NCBI GenBank assembly: GCA_031553415.1
Contig: JAVBLO010000006.1
Coordinates: 11,080 to 75,079, forward strand
DNA from: JAIRVZ01 sp031553415
GTDB lineage: Bacteria; Bacteroidota; Bacteroidia; Bacteroidales; Azobacteroidaceae
DNA length: 64,000 bases
Direction of reading: 5' to 3'
The position numbers were made by a program, and so were the translations under genes. This document shows, in pieces, positions 44,884-54,700 of the stretch (positions within the stretch are counted from its first letter, which is position 1; each line of letters opens with the position of its first letter). The notes beneath the pieces were generated by a model, which was not told the origin of the DNA, searched no databases, and was given only the letters and a program-made list of their open reading frames with translations.

Positions 44884-46785
44884 ATGTCTGAGAATAAGAA
44901 TAATAACTTATTGGAAAAAATCGAGTATCCCTCTGACCTTCGCAAGCTTAAACCCAGCCTTTTAAAGCAGGTGTGCGAAGAAATAAGGGATTGCATCATA
45001 GAAACTCTATCTGAAACTCCGGGACACTTTGCATCCAGTTTGGGGACTGTTGAATTGACAGTTGCTTTGCATTATGTTTTGGATACTCCTTATGATAAAA
45101 TTGTCTGGGATGTCGGCCACCAGGCTTATGCCCACAAAATTTTGACAGGAAGACGGGGAACATTCAATACACTCCGCCAATTAGGTGGTATTTCCGGGTT
45201 TCCCAATCCCAATGAAAGCGAATATGATGCGTTCATAGCAGGTCATGCCTCCACATCTATTTCTGCTGCTTTAGGTATGGCCACTGCATCTTCCCTGAAA
45301 GGCGAACAAGACAAAAAAGTTGTGGCGGTAATTGGCGACGGTTCCATGACAGGTGGATTGGCTTTTGAAGGACTCAATAATTCTTCTTCGGTTCCCAATA
45401 ATTTATTGATTGTCTTAAATGACAATCACATGGCTATTGATAATAACGTTGGTGGCATGAGTCAATATCTGGTAGATATCACAACTTCCAGGACTTACAA
45501 CAAAATCCGTTACGATATATACCGGGGACTTCGTAAATATGGCCTGATTAAAGACCATGGAAAAGGATTAATCCTCCGGTTTAACAACAGCTTGAAAGCC
45601 TTGCTGACAGGGCAACACAATGTTTTTGAAGGATTCAATATCCGCTATTTCGGGCCTATCGACGGAAACGACGTGGAAGGCTTGATTAAGGTGCTGAACG
45701 ATATTAAAGACATGCAAGGCCCCAAATTACTCCATATCATTACCCGTAAGGGAAAAGGTTTCAAACCTGCTGAAGAATCGGCTACAGAATGGCATGCTCC
45801 TGGAAAATTCAACAAAGAAACCGGGGAACGGATTATCAAAAAATCATTGGATGAGCCACAACTCTACCAGGATATTTTCGGTCACACATTGGTTGAATTG
45901 GCCAAACAAAATGATAGGATTGTTGGTGTAACTCCTGCAATGCCAACCGGTTGTTCCATGTGTTTCCTGATGAAAGAATTGCCTCACAGGGCTTTTGATG
46001 TAGGCATAGCAGAAGCACATGCGGTAACATTTTCTGCAGGATTGGCCAAAGAAGGGATGTTGCCGTTTTGCAATATTTATTCTTCATTTATGCAACGTGC
46101 CTACGACCAGGTCATACATGATGCTGCATTGCAAAACTTAGATATGGTTTTATGCCTTGATCGTGGCGGTTTAGTAGGAGAAGACGGGGCAACCCATCAT
46201 GGCGTTTTCGATTTGGCTTATTTGAATTGCATTCCCAATGTAACAATCTCCTCTCCCATCAACGAACACGATTTGCGGAACCTGATGTATACCGGCACAA
46301 AAAAAGGCAATGGCGTTTTTGTTATCCGTTATCCGCGGGGAAAAGGAGAATTAAAAGAATGGCGAAACACACCGGAAGTACTGCCTGTCGGAAAAGGGCG
46401 AAAACTTAAAGATGGAAAAGATATCGCGGTTTTATCTATCGGACCTATCGGTTATATAGCAAAAAAAACAATTGAAAATGCAAAAGAATCCGGTATAGAT
46501 GCCGCCCACTACGATATGATTTTTCTAAAACCAATTGATGAAGAAATCCTTCATGAAGTAGGGAGGAATTACAAATATGTTGTAACTGTTGAAAACGGTA
46601 CTATAACAGGAGGATTGGGTACTACGGTTTCCGATTTTATGTTACGAAATAATTATCATCCGAAAATACATAAAGTCGGTGTTCCCGACAAATTCATAGA
46701 GCATGGCTCTATTCCCGAATTGTACAAATTATGTGGTATGGATGATGAAAGCATTAAAAGCACCATTCTAAACCTGGTAAAATAA
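44884..46785 (+). CDS. dxs: 1-deoxy-D-xylulose-5-phosphate synthase
   Basis: The product is 633 residues, full length. The thiamine pyrophosphate motif GDGSMTGGLAFEGLNN (about 150-165) and the N-terminal WDVGHQAYAHKILTGR (about 76-91) are typical. The pyrimidine-binding domain (VGIAEAHAVTFSAGLA) and the C-terminal transketolase domain follow. It joins pyruvate and glyceraldehyde 3-phosphate in the first step of the MEP isoprenoid pathway. trkA follows after 2 bp, an unusual partner for dxs but one that would share its transcript. Confidence 0.96.
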   Translation: MSENKNNNLLEKIEYPSDLRKLKPSLLKQVCEEIRDCIIETLSETPGHFASSLGTVELTVALHYVLDTPYDKIVWDVGHQAYAHKILTGRRGTFNTLRQLGGISGFPNPNESEYDAFIAGHASTSISAALGMATASSLKGEQDKKVVAVIGDGSMTGGLAFEGLNNSSSVPNNLLIVLNDNHMAIDNNVGGMSQYLVDITTSRTYNKIRYDIYRGLRKYGLIKDHGKGLILRFNNSLKALLTGQHNVFEGFNIRYFGPIDGNDVEGLIKVLNDIKDMQGPKLLHIITRKGKGFKPAEESATEWHAPGKFNKETGERIIKKSLDEPQLYQDIFGHTLVELAKQNDRIVGVTPAMPTGCSMCFLMKELPHRAFDVGIAEAHAVTFSAGLAKEGMLPFCNIYSSFMQRAYDQVIHDAALQNLDMVLCLDRGGLVGEDGATHHGVFDLAYLNCIPNVTISSPINEHDLRNLMYTGTKKGNGVFVIRYPRGKGELKEWRNTPEVLPVGKGRKLKDGKDIAVLSIGPIGYIAKKTIENAKESGIDAAHYDMIFLKPIDEEILHEVGRNYKYVVTVENGTITGGLGTTVSDFMLRNNYHPKIHKVGVPDKFIEHGSIPELYKLCGMDDESIKSTILNLVK

Positions 46786-46787
46786 AA

Positions 46788-48122
46788 ATGAAAATCATTA
46801 TTGCTGGAGCAGGTGAAGTCGGCACACATTTGTCCAAATTATTAGCTAAAGAAAACCAGGACATTATCTTAATGGACCCGGACGAAGAAAAATTGAATTT
46901 TGCGAATCATTTCGAGATAATGGCCATAGAAGGAAACCCTACTTCACTGAAAGATTTGCAGAGTGCTGGTGTACAGGATGCTGATATGTTTATTGCCGTC
47001 ACGCCCGAAGAATCTACCAATATAACCGCCTGCATGCTGGCAACCAATTTAGGTGCTGTCAAAACATTTGCAAGAATCAACAACTACGAATACTTACTTC
47101 CCAAAAACAAGGAATTTTTCCAGAATCTGGGAGTAGACTCCATGATATACCCCGAAATGCTGGCAGCTAAAGAGATTGTCAGTGCATTAAAAAAGCCCTG
47201 GGTCAGGCAATGGTGGGAACTTTGCAACGGCGCCCTTATACTTATTGGTGTTAAGGTAAGGGAAAATGCTCCTATTGTAAACAAATTCCTCTACGACATT
47301 TCGAAAGACGACAAGGAATATCACGTAGTAGCTATCAAAAGAGGCGCTGAAACCATTATTCCAAGAGGTAACGACCAACTTTTAGCAAATGACATTTTAT
47401 TCTTTACCGCCCTGAAAGAAAATATCGACATCATCAAAAAACATTCGGGGAAAGAGGAAATCAATATCAAAAAAATCGTAATTATGGGAGGAAGCCGCAT
47501 CGCCGTCAAAGTCGCGGAATACATTCCCCACAACATCAGGGTAAAGATTATTGAAATAAAGAAAGATAAAAGTTACAAGTTAGCCGAACAGGTTCCCGGT
47601 AATGTGATGATTATCAACGGAGACGCACGTGATACTGAACTTTTGATACAGGAAAATGTAATGGGTTGCGACGCCTTTGTCGCCCTGACCGAAAATTCGG
47701 AGACCAACATCCTGGCCTGCTTAGCTGCTAAAACGATGGGAGTACCCAAAACCGTAGCCAAAGTTGAAAACATAGACTATATTCCATTGGCCGAAAAATT
47801 AGATATCGGGACTGTAATCAATAAAAAAATGATTGCAGCCAGCCATATTTACCAGTTTTTATTGGATGCAGATGTATCTAATGTAAAATGTCTCACGTTT
47901 GCCCACGCTGATGTGGCGGAATTAGTCGCCCGCCCGAATTCTAAAATAACAAAGAAGCCTGTGAAAAACCTCAATCTGCGTAAAGACATGACTCTCGGAG
48001 GATTAATCAGGAATGGGAAGCCTCAATTGATTAATGGGGATACACAAATCGAAGCAAACGACCATGTTGTGGTTTTCTGTTTGGATACAGCCATGCGCAA
48101 AATCGAAGATTATTTCAATTAG
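46788..48122 (+). CDS. trkA: Trk potassium uptake regulator TrkA
   Basis: The product is 444 residues: two RCK_N NAD-binding domains (IIAGAGEVGTHLSKLL at the start and IVIMGGSRIAVKVAEYI at about 226), each followed by an RCK_C domain. This two-copy form is the standard TrkA. It gates the TrkH channel. It lies 2 bp behind dxs and directly before trkH. Confidence 0.95.
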   Translation: MKIIIAGAGEVGTHLSKLLAKENQDIILMDPDEEKLNFANHFEIMAIEGNPTSLKDLQSAGVQDADMFIAVTPEESTNITACMLATNLGAVKTFARINNYEYLLPKNKEFFQNLGVDSMIYPEMLAAKEIVSALKKPWVRQWWELCNGALILIGVKVRENAPIVNKFLYDISKDDKEYHVVAIKRGAETIIPRGNDQLLANDILFFTALKENIDIIKKHSGKEEINIKKIVIMGGSRIAVKVAEYIPHNIRVKIIEIKKDKSYKLAEQVPGNVMIINGDARDTELLIQENVMGCDAFVALTENSETNILACLAAKTMGVPKTVAKVENIDYIPLAEKLDIGTVINKKMIAASHIYQFLLDADVSNVKCLTFAHADVAELVARPNSKITKKPVKNLNLRKDMTLGGLIRNGKPQLINGDTQIEANDHVVVFCLDTAMRKIEDYFN

Positions 48123-48128
48123 TTGGTT

Positions 48129-49598
48129 ATGAAAGGGTTGGATATCCACTTCAGGCTTGTCTCCAAGGAAATGGGATTTATTTTAGGATTGGAAGCCTTG
48201 TTAATCTTCCTCTCCGCATTGGTTTCCGTACATTTCAAGGAGCCTGTCGCCAAATATATCTGGATAAGTGGTAGCATTACATTTGTTGTGGGCATCATCT
48301 TAAGCTGGTATGGATATGGAACAAAAGTAAAGCATATTGCCAAAAAAGACAGCATCCTTACCGTTACCCTTTCGTGGGTATTATTTTCTATTTTCGGTAC
48401 TTTACCTTATTATATTTCCGGAGCCATACCATCGATGACGGATGCTTTTTTTGAGACGATGTCGGGATTGACAACCACAGGTTCGTCCATCCTTACCGAT
48501 GTTGAAATAATGCCTAAAGGACTTTTATTCTGGAGAAGCCTGACTCAATGGATTGGCGGATTGGGAATGATTGTATTCGTGCTGGCATTTCTTCCGATGA
48601 TAGCAGGTGGAGGTTCTTCGCACTTGTTCGAAGATGAAGCGCCCGGCATAACTCATGACAAGTTCCGCCCTAAAGTTGGCCAGGTAGCCAAAAGATTATG
48701 GTCTATTTATCTTGGGTTTACCATAATTTTGGTGCTATTATTAAGGATAGGCCCGATGAATACTTTTGATGCCTGTTGCCATGCTTTTTCAACCATGTCG
48801 ACAGGAGGTTTTTCCACTAAGAACGCCAGCGTTGCTTATTGGGACTCCATTTATATCGATTATGTGTTATCCATATTCATGTTAATCAGTTCTGTCAACT
48901 TCACATTATGGTATTTCTTTTTCAAAGGCAATTTCAAGAAGATGTTCAAAGACGAAGAATTAAAATGGTTTTTGAGCATTACTTTTCTATCGACTTTGGT
49001 TATTGCCGGCGGATTACTTTATACAGAGGAATATAACAATTTCCACCAATCGTTCAGGACTTCCCTCTTCCAGGTAGCCACTCTTTTTTCCTCCACAGGA
49101 TTTGCTACGGCAGATTTTTCCCAATGGGGCTCTTTTTTCTTAGTAGCAATATCACTCCTGATGATTATTGGAGGATGTGGTGGTTCCACGAGTGGTGGTT
49201 TAAAGACTATCCGTTTTACTATTTTGTGTAAGAACCTGCTTAACGAATTCAGCAAACAGATACATCCCAAAGCAATCATTCCTGTAAGGGTTAATCAAAA
49301 TGCCATTTCAATCAACATTGTACAAAGGGTTTCTGCATTTGGATTTCTTTATATTTCAACCATCCTGTTTAGTTTACTGGTATTCACAGCTATGGACATC
49401 AGGTTTGAAGATGCATGGGGAATTACGCTATCCGGGATTGGGAATATAGGTCCGGGATTCGGTGAATATGGCCCTTCCGGAAATTTCGCATCCATGCCTG
49501 ATTTAGGCAAATGGTATTATTCTTTTTTGATGATAGTCGGCCGCCTGGAGCTTTTCACTGTGCTTATTTTATTTACTCCCGGTTTCTGGAAGAAGTAG
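48129..49598 (+). CDS. trkH: Trk potassium channel subunit TrkH
   Basis: The product is 489 residues from the ATG at 48129. The frame can be read from a TTG at 48123 just behind the trkA stop, but the ATG (MKGLDIHFRL) is more likely. There are four channel repeats: the selectivity-filter motifs include MSGLTTTGSSI, STMSTGGFSTKN, FSSTGFATAD and a last GIGNIGPGFGEYGPSG. With TrkA it imports potassium. It converges on the sirtuin gene with a 21-bp gap and no terminator. Confidence 0.95.
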   Translation: MKGLDIHFRLVSKEMGFILGLEALLIFLSALVSVHFKEPVAKYIWISGSITFVVGIILSWYGYGTKVKHIAKKDSILTVTLSWVLFSIFGTLPYYISGAIPSMTDAFFETMSGLTTTGSSILTDVEIMPKGLLFWRSLTQWIGGLGMIVFVLAFLPMIAGGGSSHLFEDEAPGITHDKFRPKVGQVAKRLWSIYLGFTIILVLLLRIGPMNTFDACCHAFSTMSTGGFSTKNASVAYWDSIYIDYVLSIFMLISSVNFTLWYFFFKGNFKKMFKDEELKWFLSITFLSTLVIAGGLLYTEEYNNFHQSFRTSLFQVATLFSSTGFATADFSQWGSFFLVAISLLMIIGGCGGSTSGGLKTIRFTILCKNLLNEFSKQIHPKAIIPVRVNQNAISINIVQRVSAFGFLYISTILFSLLVFTAMDIRFEDAWGITLSGIGNIGPGFGEYGPSGNFASMPDLGKWYYSFLMIVGRLELFTVLILFTPGFWKK

Positions 49599-49619
49599 TT
49601 CTAATAAAGTACACAAATT

Positions 49620-50297
49620 TCACAGGTTCACCAGTTGCTTTTGCAATAATTTCAATCCGGAACTTGCTTTTTCCCTGATAACTTCCACATTCCGGGTTGT
49701 ACTCACTTCATTGGGGTCGATTAAATAAACAGGGATTCCTGGCTTGGCATAATGCAACAATCCGGCAGCAGGATAAACTTGGAGGGAAGTCCCCACAATT
49801 ACCAAAACATCGGCTTCTGAAACAATTCGGGCAGCCTCTTCTATCAAAGGAACTGCTTCTCCGAACCAAACAATAAATGGGCGTAACCGGGTTCCATCGA
49901 CAGCTTTATCTCCCGGATTAATTTCCTTATATCCGATATCCGAAATAATGGTTTTACTTTCATCGCATGCTTTGGTTAATTCACCATGCAAATGAATTAC
50001 TGAAGAACTTCCGGCTCTCTCATGCAAATCATCCACATTTTGAGTAACTACAGTTACATGAAAATATTGTTCAAAATCAGCAATGATTTGATGACCTTTA
50101 TTCGGTTCGGCATCTTTCAATTGTCTGCGGCGATCGTTATAAAACTGAAGCACCAAATCAGGATTTTCATACCAGCCTTCAATACTGGCCACTTTCATCA
50201 CATCGTAATTTTCCCACAAACCGCCGGAATCGCGAAAGGTACTGATACCACTTTCGGCACTCATACCAGCGCCTGTCAATATAACCAGATTGTTCAT
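49620..50297 (-). CDS. Sir2-family NAD-dependent protein deacylase, zinc-cysteine-free
   Basis: The product is 225 residues. GAGMSAESGISTFRD (about 9-23) binds NAD, TQNVDDLHERAG (about 85-96) and the catalytic His104 in HLHGEL follow. Y53 and R56 form the YxxR motif that marks class III sirtuins (desuccinylase/demalonylase). The four zinc cysteines usual in the small domain are missing; only Cys111 remains. The protein is shorter than Escherichia coli CobB. It probably removes acyl groups from lysines and needs no zinc. Confidence 0.9.
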   Translation of the reverse strand: MNNLVILTGAGMSAESGISTFRDSGGLWENYDVMKVASIEGWYENPDLVLQFYNDRRRQLKDAEPNKGHQIIADFEQYFHVTVVTQNVDDLHERAGSSSVIHLHGELTKACDESKTIISDIGYKEINPGDKAVDGTRLRPFIVWFGEAVPLIEEAARIVSEADVLVIVGTSLQVYPAAGLLHYAKPGIPVYLIDPNEVSTTRNVEVIREKASSGLKLLQKQLVNL

Positions 50298-50445
50298 GCT
50301 CGAATAATTTGTTTTAAATTACGAATATACAAATTATTTTTCTATTTGGCTCAATTTAATACTCCTGTATCTACCAGTTTTGCATATTTTCCTTGAATGA
50401 TACCTTTTCGTCTACTATATACATTGCCAGGAGGAAAGAACTATT

Positions 50446-51456
50446 TTATAGACTTTTCACCAACTTCCGCTGATCCTCGAAAAAATCAAATCGTATCCGA
50501 TCGCCACTTTGAGTTAATAAAGTGGAAGTCCTTTTCAATGAATCAATCCATTCTTTTTGCCTTATGCTGAATTTTTCATTTTTAATGTCAAACCGGTCAA
50601 CATAAAAAATCCGTTGAGAACAGGAATGTTTCTTATCATATTCAAAATAATAATAAGAACCGTCGATATTTATTTTAGACAGAAAGAGCATCACATTCAT
50701 TCCAGACTTGTAACAGCCTGTTTCTGAGAGTATTTCCATGTCGGAAATCACATCCAACAACTCCTGCTTAAGTTGTTGTAATTCATTATTAGAAATTAAT
50801 TTCTGGGATAGGAAATATCGGATGTCATTCACAGTAAAAGCAAAGATATTCTGATCCAATATGTATGCAGTATGGGAAATCTCCTGTAGTATATGAGCAT
50901 AATGTATTTCCTTATCAATCAATCCTTCAGGAAGAATCATATTTGAAAGAGCAAAATTTGGGGATGCACCTTTCGTCAGGTAATTCCATTTGTAGTGCCA
51001 AAGCTGAGATAGTTTCATGTATGACATGATAAAAGGATGAGGAATGGTGTTACAGGCGCTACGAAAGTTCGAATTTTTGGCTGTATGTATATTATGGATT
51101 ATTTCTGTTTTTTCATCCAGTCGCTCGAAATAACGTTCAAAATAATTTTCTAATGAAAAGAAATCATACATATTCAAGGTAATCCATTTGGTAGAAACAA
51201 CTCCCGAATCAACAATATCGTCGATTGAAACCCCGAATCGATTAGATATCTTTATTATTTCCTCAAAGGTAAACGTAATTTCTCCCCTCAGTCTTCGGTA
51301 AATGGATTCTTTGCTTAGCGGAAGCAGATCAATCAAAACGCCTGCAACAGTTTCATTTTTAGATATTTGTTGTTTAATCGCTGAAATAATTTTTTTATTT
51401 AATGCAAAATTATCCATAAAATAACTTGATAAAAAAACAATACTTTCTTGATTCAT
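50446..51456 (-). CDS. HTH regulator divergent from the giant surface protein
   Basis: The product is 336 residues. The HTH is at about 28-80 (LIDLLPLSKESIYRRLRGEI, then FTFEEIIKISNRFGVSIDDI), resembling the BetR-like domains of Bacteroidota. The remaining 250 residues are helical with no family I recognise. Met14 (51417, MDNFALNKK) is an equally good start. The gene lies divergent from the 3546-residue surface protein, and a palindrome between them could be its operator. It may control expression of the surface protein. Confidence 0.75.
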   Translation of the reverse strand: MNQESIVFLSSYFMDNFALNKKIISAIKQQISKNETVAGVLIDLLPLSKESIYRRLRGEITFTFEEIIKISNRFGVSIDDIVDSGVVSTKWITLNMYDFFSLENYFERYFERLDEKTEIIHNIHTAKNSNFRSACNTIPHPFIMSYMKLSQLWHYKWNYLTKGASPNFALSNMILPEGLIDKEIHYAHILQEISHTAYILDQNIFAFTVNDIRYFLSQKLISNNELQQLKQELLDVISDMEILSETGCYKSGMNVMLFLSKINIDGSYYYFEYDKKHSCSQRIFYVDRFDIKNEKFSIRQKEWIDSLKRTSTLLTQSGDRIRFDFFEDQRKLVKSL

Positions 51457-51490
51457 TTGATCTCAAGTACTTCACTTAATAATGAAAGTG

Positions 51491-51498
51491 CAAATATA
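51491..51498 (-). promoter_or_regulatory. -7 element of the HTH gene
   Basis: On the minus strand TATATTTG, matching TAnnTTTG, 35 bp before the start at 51456. No -33 match was seen. Confidence 0.4.
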
Positions 51499-51538
51499 TT
51501 ATAAAAATAAAATGTCATAAATGTATTTTGATATAAAT

Positions 51539-51561
51539 TAATTGTCATTTAGTGACAATTA
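51539..51561. promoter_or_regulatory. Operator-like palindrome between HTH gene and giant gene
   Basis: TAATTGTCA (51539-51547) and TGACAATTA (51553-51561) are a perfect 9-bp inverted repeat with a 5-bp spacer, between the two divergent promoters. This is the position expected for binding by the adjacent HTH protein. Confidence 0.5.
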
Positions 51562-51650
51562 TAGTTTATTCATATACATTTATGTATTATATTTTAAATA
51601 ATGTCTAAATAATACAATATTCAATCAGGTCAAATGCATAATACTGGCAC

Positions 51651-51658
51651 TAACTTTG
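51651..51658 (+). promoter_or_regulatory. -7 element of the giant surface-protein gene
   Basis: TAACTTTG fits TAnnTTTG and lies 121 bp before the ATG. No TTG is found at the right distance upstream, so activation may be needed. Confidence 0.45.
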
Positions 51659-51779
51659 TAGGCTTTTTTAACTGGATTAAGAACAACACATAAATTAGTT
51701 TATATTATTTTGTGAACTGTGAGCAAAAATCTACATCAGCTTCACAGCCATGTTCAAAAATGCGCGATGAGAATCTCAT

Positions 51780-54700
51780 ATGAAAAGAAAAACATTTATG
51801 GAGCAATTAGCGAACCCTTTGAAGAAGACTTTAACATTATGTTTGTTTACAATAGGATTTAGCATCCTTCATGCCGCAACCTATACTGTTGGTAATGGCG
51901 GTGATTTTCCTTCATTATCGGTGGCTGTATCATCACCAACTGTTACGGCGGAGTCAACATTGGAAATATTAGAAGATCAAACCTGTAACAACATTACTAT
52001 TTCTAAGAATCTGACGCTTCGGAAATCACCAAACGTAACAGGTGATATTGTGCTTAATTATTCGGGCATTAACCGCCATTTTACTATCTCAGCAAATACA
52101 TCGGTAAGTTTTGAAAATTTAATATTTCAAGGTCCAAATGCTACTTCGGGCGGAATAACTCAAGGAGGTGGGATAGTATCTGGAACCAATGTGGCAAATA
52201 GTACTATAACACTCACTAATTGTAGTATAAAAGGTTGTCGGGCAAATGGCGCAGGAGGGGCTATTAGTTTTGCCACAGCCTCACAAACAGTGGTGCTAAA
52301 TAATACCGAAATAACCGATTGTTCTGCAACTACTACTGGTGGAGGCATTCACTGTGCTGGAACAGTGTCTATTACTAATTCAACCATTTCTAATAATATC
52401 GCAACAACTATCGGTGGAGGTATTTATGCAGCCGGAGCATTGACTTTGAATGATGTGACTATATCGGGCAATAAAGCAGGCTGGAGTAATGGAGCATATA
52501 CCGGAAACAATATCCATGGAGGAGGAGTTTATGCCAACTCCAATCTAACTTTGAAAGGTGCAATAGAAATTAGCAACAACGGTGCAAGATCTTCGGGCGG
52601 AGGGATTTATAAAAATACGGCTACCGCTCCTTTTGATGTGACCGGGCTTACCTTTCTAAAAATCGATGGCAATTCTACAGATGTTACTACCGGAGGAGGA
52701 ATATATACTGTTACCGAGCTTGACTTCTCTAAGGCTACCAATTTAGAAACTATAGAAATCAAAAATAATTCGGCTGTCACTACCGGTGGCGGGATTTCTA
52801 CCACAGGTGTTTTAGTCCTTACAAAAGCAACTGTTTCTGACAATACGGCAATACAAAATGGTGGCGGTATTTACGCTACATCTGCGTTGATTTTAAATAA
52901 CACAACCATAACTGGCAATAAAGCCGGTTGGACTTCAACCGATGAATATTCAGGTTCATATCATGGCGGGGGTGTTTATGCCAGCAATAATTTAACCTTG
53001 CAAGGCGCAATAGATATCAGTAACAATGGAACAAGCAATTCGGGTGGAGGTATTTATAAAAATACGGCTACTGCACCTTTTGATGTAAGCGGCCTTACTT
53101 CTTTAAAAATGAATGGCAATATAGCTAAAAGTGCTACCGGAGGAGGAATACATACTGCAACAAACCTTGACTTTACCACTGCAGCCAATTTATTGTCGGC
53201 AGAAATCAATAACAACGAAACCGGCACTAATGGAGGTGGTATTTATGCCGCTGCTTTGTTAGGATTGAAAAACATAACTATTTCGGGAAATAAAGCAGGT
53301 TATAATGGAAGTGTTTATGCCTCAGCAGATAATCGCGGTGGCGGTGTTTACGCCAACAACAGCCTTATTTTGGCTGGCAATGTAACTGTAAACAATAACA
53401 CTGCGGGGAATACCGGAGGGGGAATTTATAAGAGTAATACAGGAAATACATTTATTATCACAACCGATCGAACATTTCTTACTGTCAATGGTAATGAGGC
53501 GAAAGGGTTAGTTGCAGGTGGTACCACTAATGGTTTGGGTGGAGGCATCTATATAGCTGCGGCTCTCCCTTTAGACTTGACAAATGCAGTTACAAACATA
53601 AGTAATAACACTGCCCGGGTTTCCGGTGGTGGTATTTATACTACAGGAACTCTAACTTTTAAAGACGCTACAATTTCCAACAATACCGCGCAAACAATAT
53701 CCGGTGGTGGTATTTATACAAACAATACCATATTGGCAACCAATGTGAAAATATCCGGCAATAATGCAGCATTGCAAGGTGGCGGTATTTATATTAATAC
53801 ACAAGGATTGACTATTTTTGATTCCGAGATTTCAGGTAATAAGGCAGGACAACAAGGTGGAGGAGTCTATACTGTAGTTAATAATCAAAATAACTTTGTT
53901 ACCGGCTTTAACCTTACCCTATCAGATAACATAGCCGGGTGGGATTTTGCCAATAACACTTACTCTTCTACCTCTTACAATGGGGGAGGGATTTTTGCTA
54001 CCGGACCTCTTGCTTTTAACGATGCCTTAACTGTTACAAACAACACAGCCACAGGTAGCGGTGGTGGTATATACAAAGGAACAGGTTTTATAGGGCTTGA
54101 TGTGGCTGAAGTGAAAATACTTACTCTTACTGGAAATCAATCAATAAAAGGTGATGGAGGAGGAATATACAGTGCTTTCGAAATGTTATTTACCAAACAG
54201 GAGGAGGGTAAGGAAACCCGCGCTGTCATTTCCGGTAATAAGGCTGGAGGATCGGGATTGGGTGGAGCAATCTATACAACCAAAGATTTATACCTTAGTT
54301 TCATAAACGATAAATCAAGTACAATCATCTCAGACAACGAAGCTGGACAAAACGGTGGAGCTTTTTACGTGAAAGGTGGATTATTTACACTTAGTAAAGC
54401 CACCATATCAGGGAATAAAGCTGCTGCTTCGGGAGGCGCTTTTTATATGGGCGATACAAAAGTCATGACCATCCAGAAAAGTACATTTGTCAACAATAGT
54501 TCAGGAAGTCTTGGAGGAGCTATCCACTCGGAGTCATCAAATACCTCACAAGAAATATCCAACTGTACTTTTTCCGGAAATAAAGCGGCAAATAATGGAG
54601 GAGCTATTGCTTTTAGCAAAGGTGGAGCCTCTGTTTATTATTGTACATTAAATGGAAACAGCACAACCCAAAATAGTAACTCAAACGCTATTTACTGGAA

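Larger units (their letters stand above)
51457..51779. other. 323-bp divergent regulatory region before the giant gene
   Basis: The gap holds a minus-strand -7 element, an operator-like palindrome and a plus-strand -7 element (listed separately). The plus-strand leader from about 51665 to the ATG at 51780 is about 115 nt and shows no clear ribosome binding site. No gene is present. Confidence 0.6.
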
